Positions 6,536-14,153 are shown, counted from the first letter of the stretch. The stretch is DNA of 14,281 nucleotides from Bryobacterales bacterium (GCA_003139735.1 PLGA01000089.1:4592-18872), one strand, 5' to 3'. The notes: a model not told the origin generated them from the sequence alone. Made by a program: numbers and translations.

Positions 6536-7297
6536 AAGTTTCTCCTTGGGGTCAAAGTTATCGCGGGGCGCCCGGTTTGTCAAACCGGAACGGGCGCAGT
6601 GCATTTTTGGGAGAGCCTAATCTCCCCGAGTGCGCCAAAACGCGCCGGGCCCAAACCGTTGCCACACGCCACCCGGCCACAACCCGGCGTTAAACCGTGC
6701 CGCCTCGCACAGCCATTTAAGATCGGCCCTCGTCGCGCGATTCGCTCATTCGCCGGCCTTATCGCTTTCGAGGCGCTCGGTCCGCACTTTCTCCCGACGA
6801 TGCCCGCGCCACGAATCCGCCGAAATTTTATTCGGTCACAAGCAAATTTAATTATTTGCCAAATTAGTATTAACATAAAGTAAACAAATGACTTATTTCT
6901 CTAGAAAAGCCCAGTGAAGGTCCCACGCTTGGGGCCGTATGGTTCAGTCCCGCTGCTAGAATCTCAATCGAGGCAAGCAGTGTGGCCGCACACGAATTGA
7001 CCCGTCGATCATCTATATAGGACAGAGTTGGCCGGGACCAACAGGAATTCCGGCATCCCGCCGATAAGAGTGGGGAGGGAAAGTGTAGGAAAGCAAGGAC
7101 GGTATCACAGCAGGCGCCGGGTTTGGCCGACAAGTTGCTTGATGCTTCGGGCAAGCGCTGGAAGCCATATAGCTCTTTAGAGAAACTGCTGGTTGAAACT
7201 TTTATCCTTAGCTCTTCCGTCTATACTCTTGCGGAGGTCGAGACAAACCCTGGAAATGGAATTGAAAACCGGCTCGGGTGGCCGGGGAGGTGGACCA
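6536..7297. other. Long non-coding stretch with AT-rich island
   Basis: I see no convincing gene in these 762 bases; open frames here have neither recognisable sequence nor ribosome-binding sites. About 6820-6905 is strikingly AT-rich compared with its GC-rich surroundings and contains the dyad GCAAAT-N6-ATTTGC (6842-6859). It is the likeliest promoter area for both the enolase-superfamily gene (-) and the zinc-finger gene (+). A stem GGTCCCA/TGGGGCC lies at 6919-6936. TATACT at 7222-7227 is a possible -10 box about 70 bp ahead of the zinc-finger start. A small RNA here is possible but not shown. Confidence 0.55.
6572..6588. promoter_or_regulatory. 17-bp dyad in leader of enolase-superfamily gene
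   Basis: CCGGTTTG-T-CAAACCGG is a perfect palindrome around one central base, 37 bp upstream of the ATG. It is nested in a wider pair, GCGCCCG (6568-6574) and CGGGCGC (6591-6597). It could be an operator for a dimeric regulator or a leader hairpin that affects translation. No regulator gene lies nearby. Confidence 0.4.
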
Positions 7298-7687
7298 ATG
7301 AACAGAACCGACATGGAAAAATACAAAGCGATGCTGGAAGCCAAGCGGACCGAATTATCCGTGGGTCTCCGAAACCGGGAAGACATCGCTATCGAAAAAA
7401 CACCGGACGCCTTGGATGAGGTGCAACTCGCGGGCGAGCGGGAACTCGCAATCCGCAACCTGGATCGCGAATCGAATCTCCTTCGCAATGTGAAGGGCGC
7501 GTTGGCGCGCGTCGCGGACGGAAGTTACGGCATCTGCCTGCATTGCGAAGAGGAGATTAAACCCAAGCGCCTGGATGCGGTGCCGTGGACAAAGTACTGC
7601 ATCCGGTGCCAGGAAGCCTCGGATCGGCACGAATTCGAGGCGGACGCCGGCGAGACGCTCGAAGAGCTCCTGCAGCACGCGGCCTAG
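7298..7687 (+). CDS. DksA/TraR-family C4 zinc-finger protein
   Basis: The product is 129 aa. The start is ATG 7298, preceded at 7 nt by a strong GGGGAGG site; further in-frame starts upstream lack this. The N-terminal half is an extended, charged helical region with acidic residues at its tip (PDALDEVQLAGERE, 36-49), like the DksA coiled coil that enters the RNA polymerase secondary channel. The C-terminal half holds the zinc finger C80-x2-C83-x17-C101-x2-C104, in the usual context YGICLHCEEEI and KYCIRCQEA. DksA-type factors tune initiation at ribosomal RNA and biosynthesis promoters, often with ppGpp. Many acidobacteria carry several paralogues, so I do not assign the symbol dksA. A strong hairpin follows the stop. 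Confidence 0.9.
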   Translation: MNRTDMEKYKAMLEAKRTELSVGLRNREDIAIEKTPDALDEVQLAGERELAIRNLDRESNLLRNVKGALARVADGSYGICLHCEEEIKPKRLDAVPWTKYCIRCQEASDRHEFEADAGETLEELLQHAA

Positions 7688-7697
7688 GTTCCGGCTA

Positions 7698-7731
7698 ACG
7701 AAGGGCGCGAGAGAGATCTCGCGCCCTTCGT
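7698..7731. terminator. 15-bp perfect stem with GAGA tetraloop
   Basis: ACGAAGGGCGCGAGA (7698-7712) pairs perfectly with TCTCGCGCCCTTCGT (7717-7731). The loop GAGA fits the stable GNRA class. It starts 11 bp after the zinc-finger stop and ends 25 bp before the next start. No T-run follows, so it may be a Rho-independent terminator of low efficiency, an RNA 3' stabiliser, or a processing site between two co-transcribed genes. Confidence 0.65.
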
Positions 7732-7755
7732 GTCTGAACGTGAGAACCTGGGCCT

Positions 7756-8361
7756 ATGGAGTTCTTTCGCCGGGTCCCGGGGCCGCCGGCGCGGCTGGGT
7801 GTGTTTCCCGGTACGTTTAATCCCGTCACCGTGGCGCACCTGGCCCTCGCCAAAGCGGCCCTGGACTCGGTGGACGAAGTCTTGTTCGTGCTCCCGCGCG
7901 AGTTTCCTCACAAACGGTACTCGGGCGCGTCCTTCGAAGAGCGGGTCGAAATGCTTTGCGCCTCGCTCGCGGATGCGCCAGCCTTCTCGCTGGCGGCTCC
8001 CGCCGGAGGACTGTTCGCGGAAATTGCGGTGGAGTGCCGCCAGGCCTACGGCGAAGGCGTCCATCTCTCTTTCCTTTGCGGCCGCGACGCCGCCGAGCGG
8101 GTCGCCGACTGGGACTACGGGCAGCCCGACGCCTTCGCCGGGATGTTGCGGGATTTCGAAATCCTGGTCGCCTCCCGCGGCGGCGATTACCATCCCGCCC
8201 CGCACCTTCGGGCGAGGGTGCGCCGCCTGGAAATCGCGGCTGAGTTCCAAGGCGTCTCCGCCACCGAAGTCCGGCGCAGAATCGCGCTCGGCGAACCATG
8301 GGAACACATGGCGCCCGCCGCCGTTCGGGAAACCGTAAGGCGCATCTACCGTTTTTTGTAG
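7756..8361 (+). CDS. NadD-like nucleotidyltransferase
   Basis: The product is 201 aa, with a nucleotidylyltransferase Rossmann fold. The N-terminal LGVFPGTFNPVTVAHLALA (14-32) is the nucleotide-binding loop, but the usual HxGH is TVAH (25-28): Thr as in CoaD, and Ala in place of Gly. Other parts follow nicotinate mononucleotide adenylyltransferase: DEVLFVLPREFPHK (40-53), SFEERVEML (59-67), FLCGRDAAERVADW (106-119) and, near the C-terminus, GVSATEVRRRI (166-176), in place of ISSTxVR. It probably transfers a nucleotidyl group from NTP to a phosphorylated acceptor. The NAD-pathway role is an inference and the altered motif leaves room for another substrate. The gene follows the zinc-finger gene by 68 bp and its last 16 bases overlap the end of the convergent NHL gene. 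Confidence 0.75.
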   Translation: MEFFRRVPGPPARLGVFPGTFNPVTVAHLALAKAALDSVDEVLFVLPREFPHKRYSGASFEERVEMLCASLADAPAFSLAAPAGGLFAEIAVECRQAYGEGVHLSFLCGRDAAERVADWDYGQPDAFAGMLRDFEILVASRGGDYHPAPHLRARVRRLEIAAEFQGVSATEVRRRIALGEPWEHMAPAAVRETVRRIYRFL

Positions 8362-11237
8362 TTCGGCTTCGGCTGCGCGGTGGTTTCCACCGTTACCGGC
8401 TCCGTCGGATTGTACAGCGGGAACACCACCAGATTGCTCAAGAATGCGTTCTGGGAGATCGTCAGGCTCGCTTGTAATTGCGTGGCAAGATTCGTCTCGA
8501 TTTGCAGTAGCACCTCGTACACTCCGAACGTCCCGGGTACGCCCGAAACCTGGAGCACGTTGGCGCTGATGCCTTGGGTGATCGCGGACACAAAGTTCGC
8601 GGGAGCCGTAACCGTCATGTTGGCGGGGAACTGGACTCCGGTTTGATAGGCCGCGGCCGTGCCCGATCCCGCCGTTGGCAGACCAATCCCGGTCGCATAG
8701 ATAACGACCGTCTCGCCCAATAGCGCCGGGTTTTCGGGCGTCACCTGGGTACCCGCCACGTTCGCGCAACACAGGTTATTGGTAAGCGCCGTCAGGATGA
8801 GCTGACCGCCGGTCGGCGAGATGGCGGGCAACGTGTTGACGGAGTACGGAATGCCATCGCCGTCCGGACCCTGAACCTTGGCCTGTAGAATGATGCGCGT
8901 GAACTCCGCCGTGGGAGTGGCCGTGACCTCCGGATCGCCCGCATTGATGAGCGCCACAAATGCGTCGCGGACTGTCGCCAGCGTGTCCGTGCTCTGCACC
9001 GTATAACTATACGTTCGGCCGTTGATGCTGACGGAGCCGTAATCGCCGCCGTTGATGGCCCCATCCACGGAAACCGCCCCATTCGCGTAGCTGAAACCAT
9101 GGAACATCAGGGCCTTGGGCGGATTGGCGCCGCTCAAAGTCGTAAAGATCCCGGGATTCGCCGGGACGATCGATACCGCCACCGGCGCGGTCACCATCAC
9201 CGAGCCGTCGCTGGCGACGGACCGCACGTACGCGTTGACGCTGGTGGTGTCCGACAGTTCCCACGGGATCTGAGCGTTGATCTGGGTGGGCGATACGTAC
9301 AACAGGGGCGATTCAATGCCGTTGAAGTAGACCTCCGTCTCCGCCAATTTCCGCGGCAATTGGTCATGGCTCAGGTCGGCCTCCGCCGTAGCGTACGCCA
9401 GAACGGTTCCCGGGTTGGAGAAGATGGAAACCAGCGTCCCCGGCGCAATTTGCGAAGCGTCGCCTCCGCCCGCCAAATACTGGTTGTTGGGCGTAACCGT
9501 AATCTGTGCGCTTGTGGAAACCGTGGCAGCAATAGCAATGCCGTTCCCGTTCGGGCCCGGCGTCACGGCATAAACCAGGAGAAAGTCGTCCACATAGTCC
9601 GCCGCGGCCGTCACGAACTGGTCGCCGGCCCCGTTGTTGGCGGAATTGATCTGTTTGATGAACGCGTCCATCACGGTGTCCAACGTGTCCGACGCCAGCA
9701 CGGTGTAGGTGTAGGTGTTCGTGGTGGTGGTTCCGGCGACGTCCAACGAAATGGTGATGGTGACGATGTCGCCCGCCTCGATGGCCCCGGTGAACGCAAA
9801 CCAGTCGCGGGCGTTGATTTCGAAGCTCGCCCCATTGCGCACCCCCCCATACGGGATCGCTTCCTGCTCGATGGTATAAACCGTAATCCGCCGGTTGAAC
9901 GGGTCGGCGACATAAAGGTTCGCGCCGTCCCACGCCAGCGACGTCGGGCAGTCCATCGAATCCGCGGCCGTGGTGGCCTGTCCGACAGTCGTTGGGCCCA
10001 GCTCGCCGGGGCCGATCTCTAAGTTCACGCCAATCTGGCCGATCACCTCGTCCGCCAAGGCCCCGTTCGTGGTGGGAATCTGGTTGTAGATCAGCACGCG
10101 GTCGTTGCCCCCGTCGGCCACGAACAGCCGGTTGCCGGCCGCCAGCGCGAAACGCGGGAAGTTCAGCGTGGCGTTGCAGACGTTGGGATAGACAGGGTTG
10201 TTGTTGATGTCGACGCCGTCGCTCACCTTGCAAAGTATCGGCGTTTCCAGGCACGAGGGACCTATCGGACTCTGGCTGCAAGCGAGGCTCGTGGTATCGA
10301 TGTAATACGAGTTATTGGGGATCGAACTGACCAAGTCCGGCTGGCCGAGCGCCACATCCGCCGGCGCGCCGTTCGTGGTGGGAATTGTTTTCCAGATCAG
10401 GATCCGGTTGTTCGCCAGATCCGCCACGTAAAGCCTCTGCCCATCCGATGTCACGGAAACCGGATTGAGCATGTTGGTTGCACTGGCGGCGGTAGTCTGC
10501 TCGGTGATATTGATCTGCACGTAGGTGGTGAAATTCGGCTGGCCCAGCACCAGGTTGGCCGCCATGCCATTCGTCCACGGATAATTGTAGGCCAGCACCC
10601 GGTTGTTATACGAGTCGGCGACCCACAGAGTGTTGTTCTGAATCCAAACGCCTTGCGGCCCCAGCAGCGAATTGGCCGTGGGGATGTTGTTCGGCGGCAC
10701 TACGTTGCTCGAAAAATCCGGCTGCCCCAGCACGATGTCGGCGGGAGTGTTATTGGTGGTGGGAATTCGGTTCCAGATCAGGACCCGGTTATGGTCCGTG
10801 TCGGCCACCGCCAGGTGCAATCCATCGGTAGCCACAGCCGTGGGCGTGCGCAGGTCGTTCGCCGTGCTGGTCTCGTTCAGGGTGGTGGTGGTGAAATTCG
10901 GCTGGCCTAGAACCACCGTTGCCTGTCCCACGCATACCGGGCACCCGGTGGTGTACGGCAGTTCGGCGGTGGGAGCGGGCAATTGGCTCGAGAGGTTCTG
11001 GAACAGGAGCACTCGGTTATTGACCGGCGTGGCCTGCATTTTGTTCGAGTCCGCCACGAACAGCGTGTCGTTCGCGTACGCGATGCCGTTGAGGGCTCCC
11101 AGAACCATGTCGCTCGAGTTCGGGTTCTGGGCGTCAAACGTAGGCTGGCCGATCACCAGCCTGGCCGCCTGTCCGGTAGCGAAATTCTGTGCGGCAGCCC
11201 CCGCCGCGAAGAGTAGGAAAACGGAAATACACTTCAT
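8346..11237 (-). CDS. Secreted NHL-repeat protein with TIGR03437 C-terminal domain
   Basis: The product is 963 aa from ATG 11237, where a Sec signal starts (MKCISVFLLFAAGAAAQ); an upstream TTG at 11282 would only add residues ahead of it. Residues about 20-455 form six or so beta-propeller-type repeats with recurring LGQPxF, LYVADxxNNRVLIWxxIPTTNG and LxxPxxVxxDG motifs. This suggests an extracellular NHL propeller. The C-terminal part matches the Solibacter TIGR03437 pattern: NGASF (about 463), IAPGTLVSIFS (about 595), YVSPTQINAQIPWEL, NPGIFTT (about 694) and ALLGETVVIYATGIG (about 833). Two related modules with YTYTVxxxDTLxxVxDAF interrupt that domain. No catalytic residues are recognisable. 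Role unknown; binding or cell-surface adhesion is a guess. Its 3' end overlaps the NadD-like gene by 16 bp. Confidence 0.87.
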   Translation of the reverse strand: MKCISVFLLFAAGAAAQNFATGQAARLVIGQPTFDAQNPNSSDMVLGALNGIAYANDTLFVADSNKMQATPVNNRVLLFQNLSSQLPAPTAELPYTTGCPVCVGQATVVLGQPNFTTTTLNETSTANDLRTPTAVATDGLHLAVADTDHNRVLIWNRIPTTNNTPADIVLGQPDFSSNVVPPNNIPTANSLLGPQGVWIQNNTLWVADSYNNRVLAYNYPWTNGMAANLVLGQPNFTTYVQINITEQTTAASATNMLNPVSVTSDGQRLYVADLANNRILIWKTIPTTNGAPADVALGQPDLVSSIPNNSYYIDTTSLACSQSPIGPSCLETPILCKVSDGVDINNNPVYPNVCNATLNFPRFALAAGNRLFVADGGNDRVLIYNQIPTTNGALADEVIGQIGVNLEIGPGELGPTTVGQATTAADSMDCPTSLAWDGANLYVADPFNRRITVYTIEQEAIPYGGVRNGASFEINARDWFAFTGAIEAGDIVTITISLDVAGTTTTNTYTYTVLASDTLDTVMDAFIKQINSANNGAGDQFVTAAADYVDDFLLVYAVTPGPNGNGIAIAATVSTSAQITVTPNNQYLAGGGDASQIAPGTLVSIFSNPGTVLAYATAEADLSHDQLPRKLAETEVYFNGIESPLLYVSPTQINAQIPWELSDTTSVNAYVRSVASDGSVMVTAPVAVSIVPANPGIFTTLSGANPPKALMFHGFSYANGAVSVDGAINGGDYGSVSINGRTYSYTVQSTDTLATVRDAFVALINAGDPEVTATPTAEFTRIILQAKVQGPDGDGIPYSVNTLPAISPTGGQLILTALTNNLCCANVAGTQVTPENPALLGETVVIYATGIGLPTAGSGTAAAYQTGVQFPANMTVTAPANFVSAITQGISANVLQVSGVPGTFGVYEVLLQIETNLATQLQASLTISQNAFLSNLVVFPLYNPTEPVTVETTAQPKPNYKKR

Positions 11238-11333
11238 GCGGAATATGGAAGATTGCGTCCCTATGGCCAATTTGATTCTCAATTATAGCAAGCGTCTACC
11301 GCTGCGCCGCGATGCCTTGGTGGCGCCTGCCGG

Positions 11334-11347
11334 TCACACCCGTGTGA
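11334..11347. promoter_or_regulatory. Dyad TCACAC-CC-GTGTGA between divergent secreted-protein genes
   Basis: This perfect 6-bp inverted repeat lies in the roughly 250-bp gap between the divergent starts at 11237 and 11489, about 100 bp from the first and 140 bp from the second. The position suits an operator shared by both genes. A short dyad like this can arise by chance, and no -35/-10 pair was convincing around it. Confidence 0.25.
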
Positions 11348-11488
11348 GGGAACGGCACGCTTCGCCACCCCCGCCCTCCAATAGAGGCGCGGCAGGCGTG
11401 CAACTTACCGCAAGACTCGCTGCGCTGTTCATGGAACAATGCACGCGCCGTGCCAGCCAATCCGTGGTTTTTAGCGGATAATCGGATC

Positions 11489-12559
11489 GTGCGCGTCCTC
11501 GTCCTGTTTCTCGCGGCTCCCGCGCTGTTCGCGCAGACAGCCGAAACCCCTACGCCGGTGTTCACGCGCGAAGGAATCCTTCGCCCGGGAACCAACGCCG
11601 CCAATCGTCTGGCGCCGGGAAACGTCGTGGAACTCTACGGCCAGCATCTCGCGCCGGAGCCGTGGTGCGCGGAGAACAACACGCCCCCGGCACCCTACCC
11701 TGTTGAAGTTTGCGGCGTTCGGGTCATGGTGGGGACCACGCCGTCCGAGTTGCTGTTCGTCGGCCCCGGCCAGATCAATTTCAAGATTCCCGCCGACGCG
11801 CCTACCGCAGGTCCCGTGTCCATTCGGGTTTGCGTGCGCGGCGTGTGCGGCGCTCCCGTGGTGGTCGATCTCAATACCCGCACGGCGCTCCTCCGGCTGC
11901 GCGGAACCGCCGCCGTTCACATGCCGGCCTGGATTGACGTAGACGCCCCTCCGGAGTACGCGGTCAAGTATCCCTGCTCGGACACGCCCTGGAGTTTCGG
12001 CGGTTACCAGTTCGAGGTGCGCCGGAATGACCAACTGCTTTCGCCGGCGACGGCATGGAAAGACGCGATGGGTCATACCGTCATAGGCCCCTGCCGCGCC
12101 GTCGCGAAGCCATCCCCGCTCCCGCTTCATCTGCTCTACGATTTCGACCAGCCGGGCGTGTACTCGGTCCGATTCACGGCTTTCGAGCCGAGCAACCCCA
12201 CGGCCCCGGCGTATCAATCGGATTGGACGGATATCACCGTGGCGCCCTTTGACGCCTCCCAGCGCGACCAATGGCTGCAATCCATGGCGGAGCAGGTCAA
12301 GTCCGCCCCACCCGAAACCCTGATCGCGAACGTCATCCCTTCCCTGCTGGCATGGCCGGACGAAAAGGCGCTCACGGTTCTCCTGCCGCTTCTTGCCCTG
12401 CCGGCGCCCGTGAGTACCAGCGACCAGATGGGTTACGCCGGACAATTTGCCCGGTACAGTCTGGCGGCATTTAGCGACCAAGTACTCCGCCAAGTCATTC
12501 CGCCCGACCGGATGCTCAGTCTTTGCCCGCCAAATGGCCGCTGCCGCGCCGAAAACTGA
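11489..12559 (+). CDS. Secreted protein with TIGR03437-type domain
   Basis: The product is 356 aa from GTG 11489, preferred because a compact signal peptide follows at once (VRVLVLFLAAPALFAQ). A GTG at 11450 would add 13 residues. The mature N-terminus carries the first half of the Solibacter domain: RLAPGNVVELYGQHLAPEP, then VEVCGVRVMVGTTPSELLFVGPGQINFKIP, where GPGQINFKIP corresponds to SPTQINAQIP in the neighbouring NHL protein. The rest (about 140-356) is a beta-rich region (YQFEVRRNDQLLSP, PGVYSVRFTAFEPSNP) and a helical C-terminus that I do not recognise. Several Cys pairs would fit disulfides outside the cell. It is divergent from the NHL gene and shares a domain with it, suggesting related roles. 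Function unknown. Confidence 0.78.
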   Translation: MRVLVLFLAAPALFAQTAETPTPVFTREGILRPGTNAANRLAPGNVVELYGQHLAPEPWCAENNTPPAPYPVEVCGVRVMVGTTPSELLFVGPGQINFKIPADAPTAGPVSIRVCVRGVCGAPVVVDLNTRTALLRLRGTAAVHMPAWIDVDAPPEYAVKYPCSDTPWSFGGYQFEVRRNDQLLSPATAWKDAMGHTVIGPCRAVAKPSPLPLHLLYDFDQPGVYSVRFTAFEPSNPTAPAYQSDWTDITVAPFDASQRDQWLQSMAEQVKSAPPETLIANVIPSLLAWPDEKALTVLLPLLALPAPVSTSDQMGYAGQFARYSLAAFSDQVLRQVIPPDRMLSLCPPNGRCRAEN

Positions 12560-12928
12560 GCCGCCGGACCCACGAAAACTCATGAAAACCCTCGCAGATT
12601 CCGCGTGGGGCAGGATGGTATCCTGCGCGGCGATTGTCCGGGGTGCCCTCTGGGCCGCGCGCGGGCCGATTGGGGGTGCCCTCTGGGCCCGGCCCGCAGG
12701 TTGCCTTCCGGCCAACCTGCCCCACATCGGAGCTTCAGAGACACCACAATAGTATCCCTCCACCCACCCAAACTGGGTGCTTTACCCCTATTCGGACCCG
12801 GAAGACCATTGGAACTGTTGCAAGAATCTACAAATATTTCCTGCGAATGCTGCTATTTTGGACTTTAGGGCCGTTTGGAACCTGTTTTGCTGGATAAGGG
12901 CCAAGCGTTCCCTTGGAAAGGAGGGGCT
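12560..12928 (+). other. Non-coding stretch ahead of respiratory operon
   Basis: These 369 bases hold the composite repeat at 12605-12725, a small hairpin CACCCA-AAC-TGGGTG (12765-12779) and an AT-richer tract at about 12820-12865 with TGCTATTTT (12851-12859). The tract resembles an extended -10 element for the downstream operon, but no good -35 box was found. AGGAGGGG at 12919-12926 is the ribosome-binding site for the cytochrome gene. Open frames through the repeat are read-through of hairpin sequence and are not called. Confidence 0.55.
12605..12725. repeat. Composite hairpin repeat with inverted ends and internal direct repeats
   Basis: The ends GTGGGGCAGGATGG (12605-12618) and CCAACCTGCCCCAC (12712-12725) are inverted copies matching at 13 of 14 positions. 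Inside are hairpin GCAGGAT-GGT-ATCCTGC (12610-12626), two direct copies of GGGGTGCCCTCTGGGCC (12640-12656 and 12673-12689, period 33), and hairpin GCAGGTTG/CAACCTGC (12696-12703 with 12713-12720). It contains no gene. It looks like a REP- or MITE-like element built from interchangeable stem modules. Confidence 0.8.
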
Positions 12929-13393
12929 TTGCGCCAGTTTCTGCGTGACTCGGGTCATCTCGTTCGCCCCGCTGTCGTCCTGATCGTGGGTATTGCCGCT
13001 TTCCTGCTGATCCGCACCGCTTTGATCCCAAAGGCCTTCGGCCAGTATGGCCATTATGACGCCGCGGCCCTCGACCGCATCCGCCAGCACCCCGTTTCTT
13101 TCGCCGGCCAGGACGCCTGCGTGATGTGCCACGATGACCAGGCCAAGGCCCGCGCCGCCGGCAAGCACGCCCATGTCTCCTGTGAAGCGTGCCATGGCCC
13201 GCAAGCCGCACACGCCAATGCCGACGACCCATCGGCCCACAAGCCAGCCTTACCCGATGTCGCCAATCTCTGCCGGCGCTGCCATGAAAAGGACGCCGCC
13301 AAGCCCAAGGACTTTCCGCAGGTGGTGACCGCCGAACATTCCGGCGGCGCGCTCTGTACCGCCTGCCATCAACCCCATAACCCGCATCTATGA
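12929..13393 (+). CDS. Membrane-anchored tetraheme cytochrome c
   Basis: The product is 154 aa. The start is taken as TTG 12929 because AGGAGGGG lies just upstream (4 nt from AGGAGG). An alternative TTG at 12875 has no such site, and no ATG or GTG fits better. One membrane anchor (RPAVVLIVGIAAFLLIRTAL, 13-32) places the rest in the periplasm. Four CxxCH haem-binding motifs are at residues 64-68 (CVMCH), 85-89 (CEACH), 115-119 (CRRCH) and 143-147 (CTACH), with extra histidines (such as 54, 80, 82, 104, 137, 150) available as distal ligands. It is the first gene of an operon with an Fe-S protein and a NrfD-type subunit. It probably links that quinone-site complex to periplasmic carriers. The haem count is certain; its exact partner is not. 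Confidence 0.87.
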   Translation: MRQFLRDSGHLVRPAVVLIVGIAAFLLIRTALIPKAFGQYGHYDAAALDRIRQHPVSFAGQDACVMCHDDQAKARAAGKHAHVSCEACHGPQAAHANADDPSAHKPALPDVANLCRRCHEKDAAKPKDFPQVVTAEHSGGALCTACHQPHNPHL

Positions 13394-13403
13394 GGAGCCA
13401 ACC

Positions 13404-14144
13404 ATGGAATTAAGCCGGCGAGATCTATTTGCGGCGGGCGGCAAGCTGCTCATCCTGGCCTCCGTGGGCGCCACCCTCGAGCAGATCACGGGCGCCGCTC
13501 CGCCCAGCGAAGCCTATAACGTGGCCGAGCACTGGTGGGGCATGCTCGTCGATATCGACAAGTGCATCGGCTGCGGCAACTGCGTGCGCGCCTGCTCCAA
13601 GGAAAACCAGGTTCCCCAGGGTTATTTCCGAACCTGGGTGGAGCGTTACCAGGTCGGCGAAGACCAGCAGCCGCACGTGGATTCGCCCAACGGCGATATC
13701 GACGGCTTCCCCGCCGACACGCGCACGGACGTGAAGAGCTTCTTCGTGCCCAAGCTCTGCAATCAGTGCGCCGAATCGCCTTGCGTGCAGGTCTGCCCGG
13801 TGGGCGCCACTTTCGTCAGTCCCGATGGCGTCGTCCTGGTGGACATGGACTACTGCCTGGGCTGCCGCTACTGCATCCAGGCCTGCCCTTACGGCTGCCG
13901 TTATCTGCATCCCGAGACGAATACCGCCGACAAGTGTACGCTCTGCTACCACCGCATCACCCAGGGGTTGACCACGGCTTGCTGCGAAGCCTGCCCTACC
14001 GGCGCCCGGCAGTTGGTGGACTTCAAGAATCCCAAGGACCCGGTCCACGAATACATGCGAAACAACAAGGTGCAGATCCTCAAGCCGTACATGGCGACCG
14101 GCGCCAAAGTCTATTACAAGGACCTCGACGGATCGGTGCGTTAG
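13404..14144 (+). CDS. Tat-exported 4Fe-4S ferredoxin subunit (DmsB/NrfC/QrcC-like)
   Basis: The product is 246 aa. GAGGAG at 13392-13397, overlapping the cytochrome stop, is its ribosome-binding site 6 nt ahead of the ATG. The N-terminus SRRDLFAAGGKLLILASVGA (4-23) is a good twin-arginine signal. Four cysteine groups supply 16 ligands for four [4Fe-4S] clusters: C54/57/60/64 (CIGCGNCVRAC), C119/122/127/131, C151/154/157/161 (CLGCRYCIQAC) and C178/181 with two of C193/194/197. This is the layout of electron-wire subunits in DMSO-reductase-family and Qrc/Nrf-type complexes. It should sit on the periplasmic face, bridging the cytochrome and the NrfD membrane subunit. No molybdopterin subunit is in the window, so the terminal reaction is unknown. 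Confidence 0.92.
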   Translation: MELSRRDLFAAGGKLLILASVGATLEQITGAAPPSEAYNVAEHWWGMLVDIDKCIGCGNCVRACSKENQVPQGYFRTWVERYQVGEDQQPHVDSPNGDIDGFPADTRTDVKSFFVPKLCNQCAESPCVQVCPVGATFVSPDGVVLVDMDYCLGCRYCIQACPYGCRYLHPETNTADKCTLCYHRITQGLTTACCEACPTGARQLVDFKNPKDPVHEYMRNNKVQILKPYMATGAKVYYKDLDGSVR

Positions 14145-14153
14145 GAGCGAAGC

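Noticed and set aside
6941..6960. Possible tRNA T-arm near GGTTCAGTCCC
   Set aside because: No acceptor, D or anticodon stems can be formed around it.
6997..7019. TTGACC followed by TATATA, a possible promoter
   Set aside because: The spacer is only 11 bp, too short for a sigma-70 promoter.
6580..7154. Two minus-strand frames of about 95 codons in the long non-coding region
   Set aside because: There is no recognisable domain or suitable ribosome-binding site, and they cross the AT-rich island; treated as chance frames.
12605..12725. CRISPR array
   Set aside because: There are only two direct repeats of 17 bp with period 33 inside a palindromic element; no regular array and no cas genes are present.
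12582..12752. Small plus-strand frame MKTLADSAWGRM... running through the composite repeat
   Set aside because: Most of its codons come from the hairpin repeat and it lacks a ribosome-binding site; it is best read as repeat sequence that happens to stay open.
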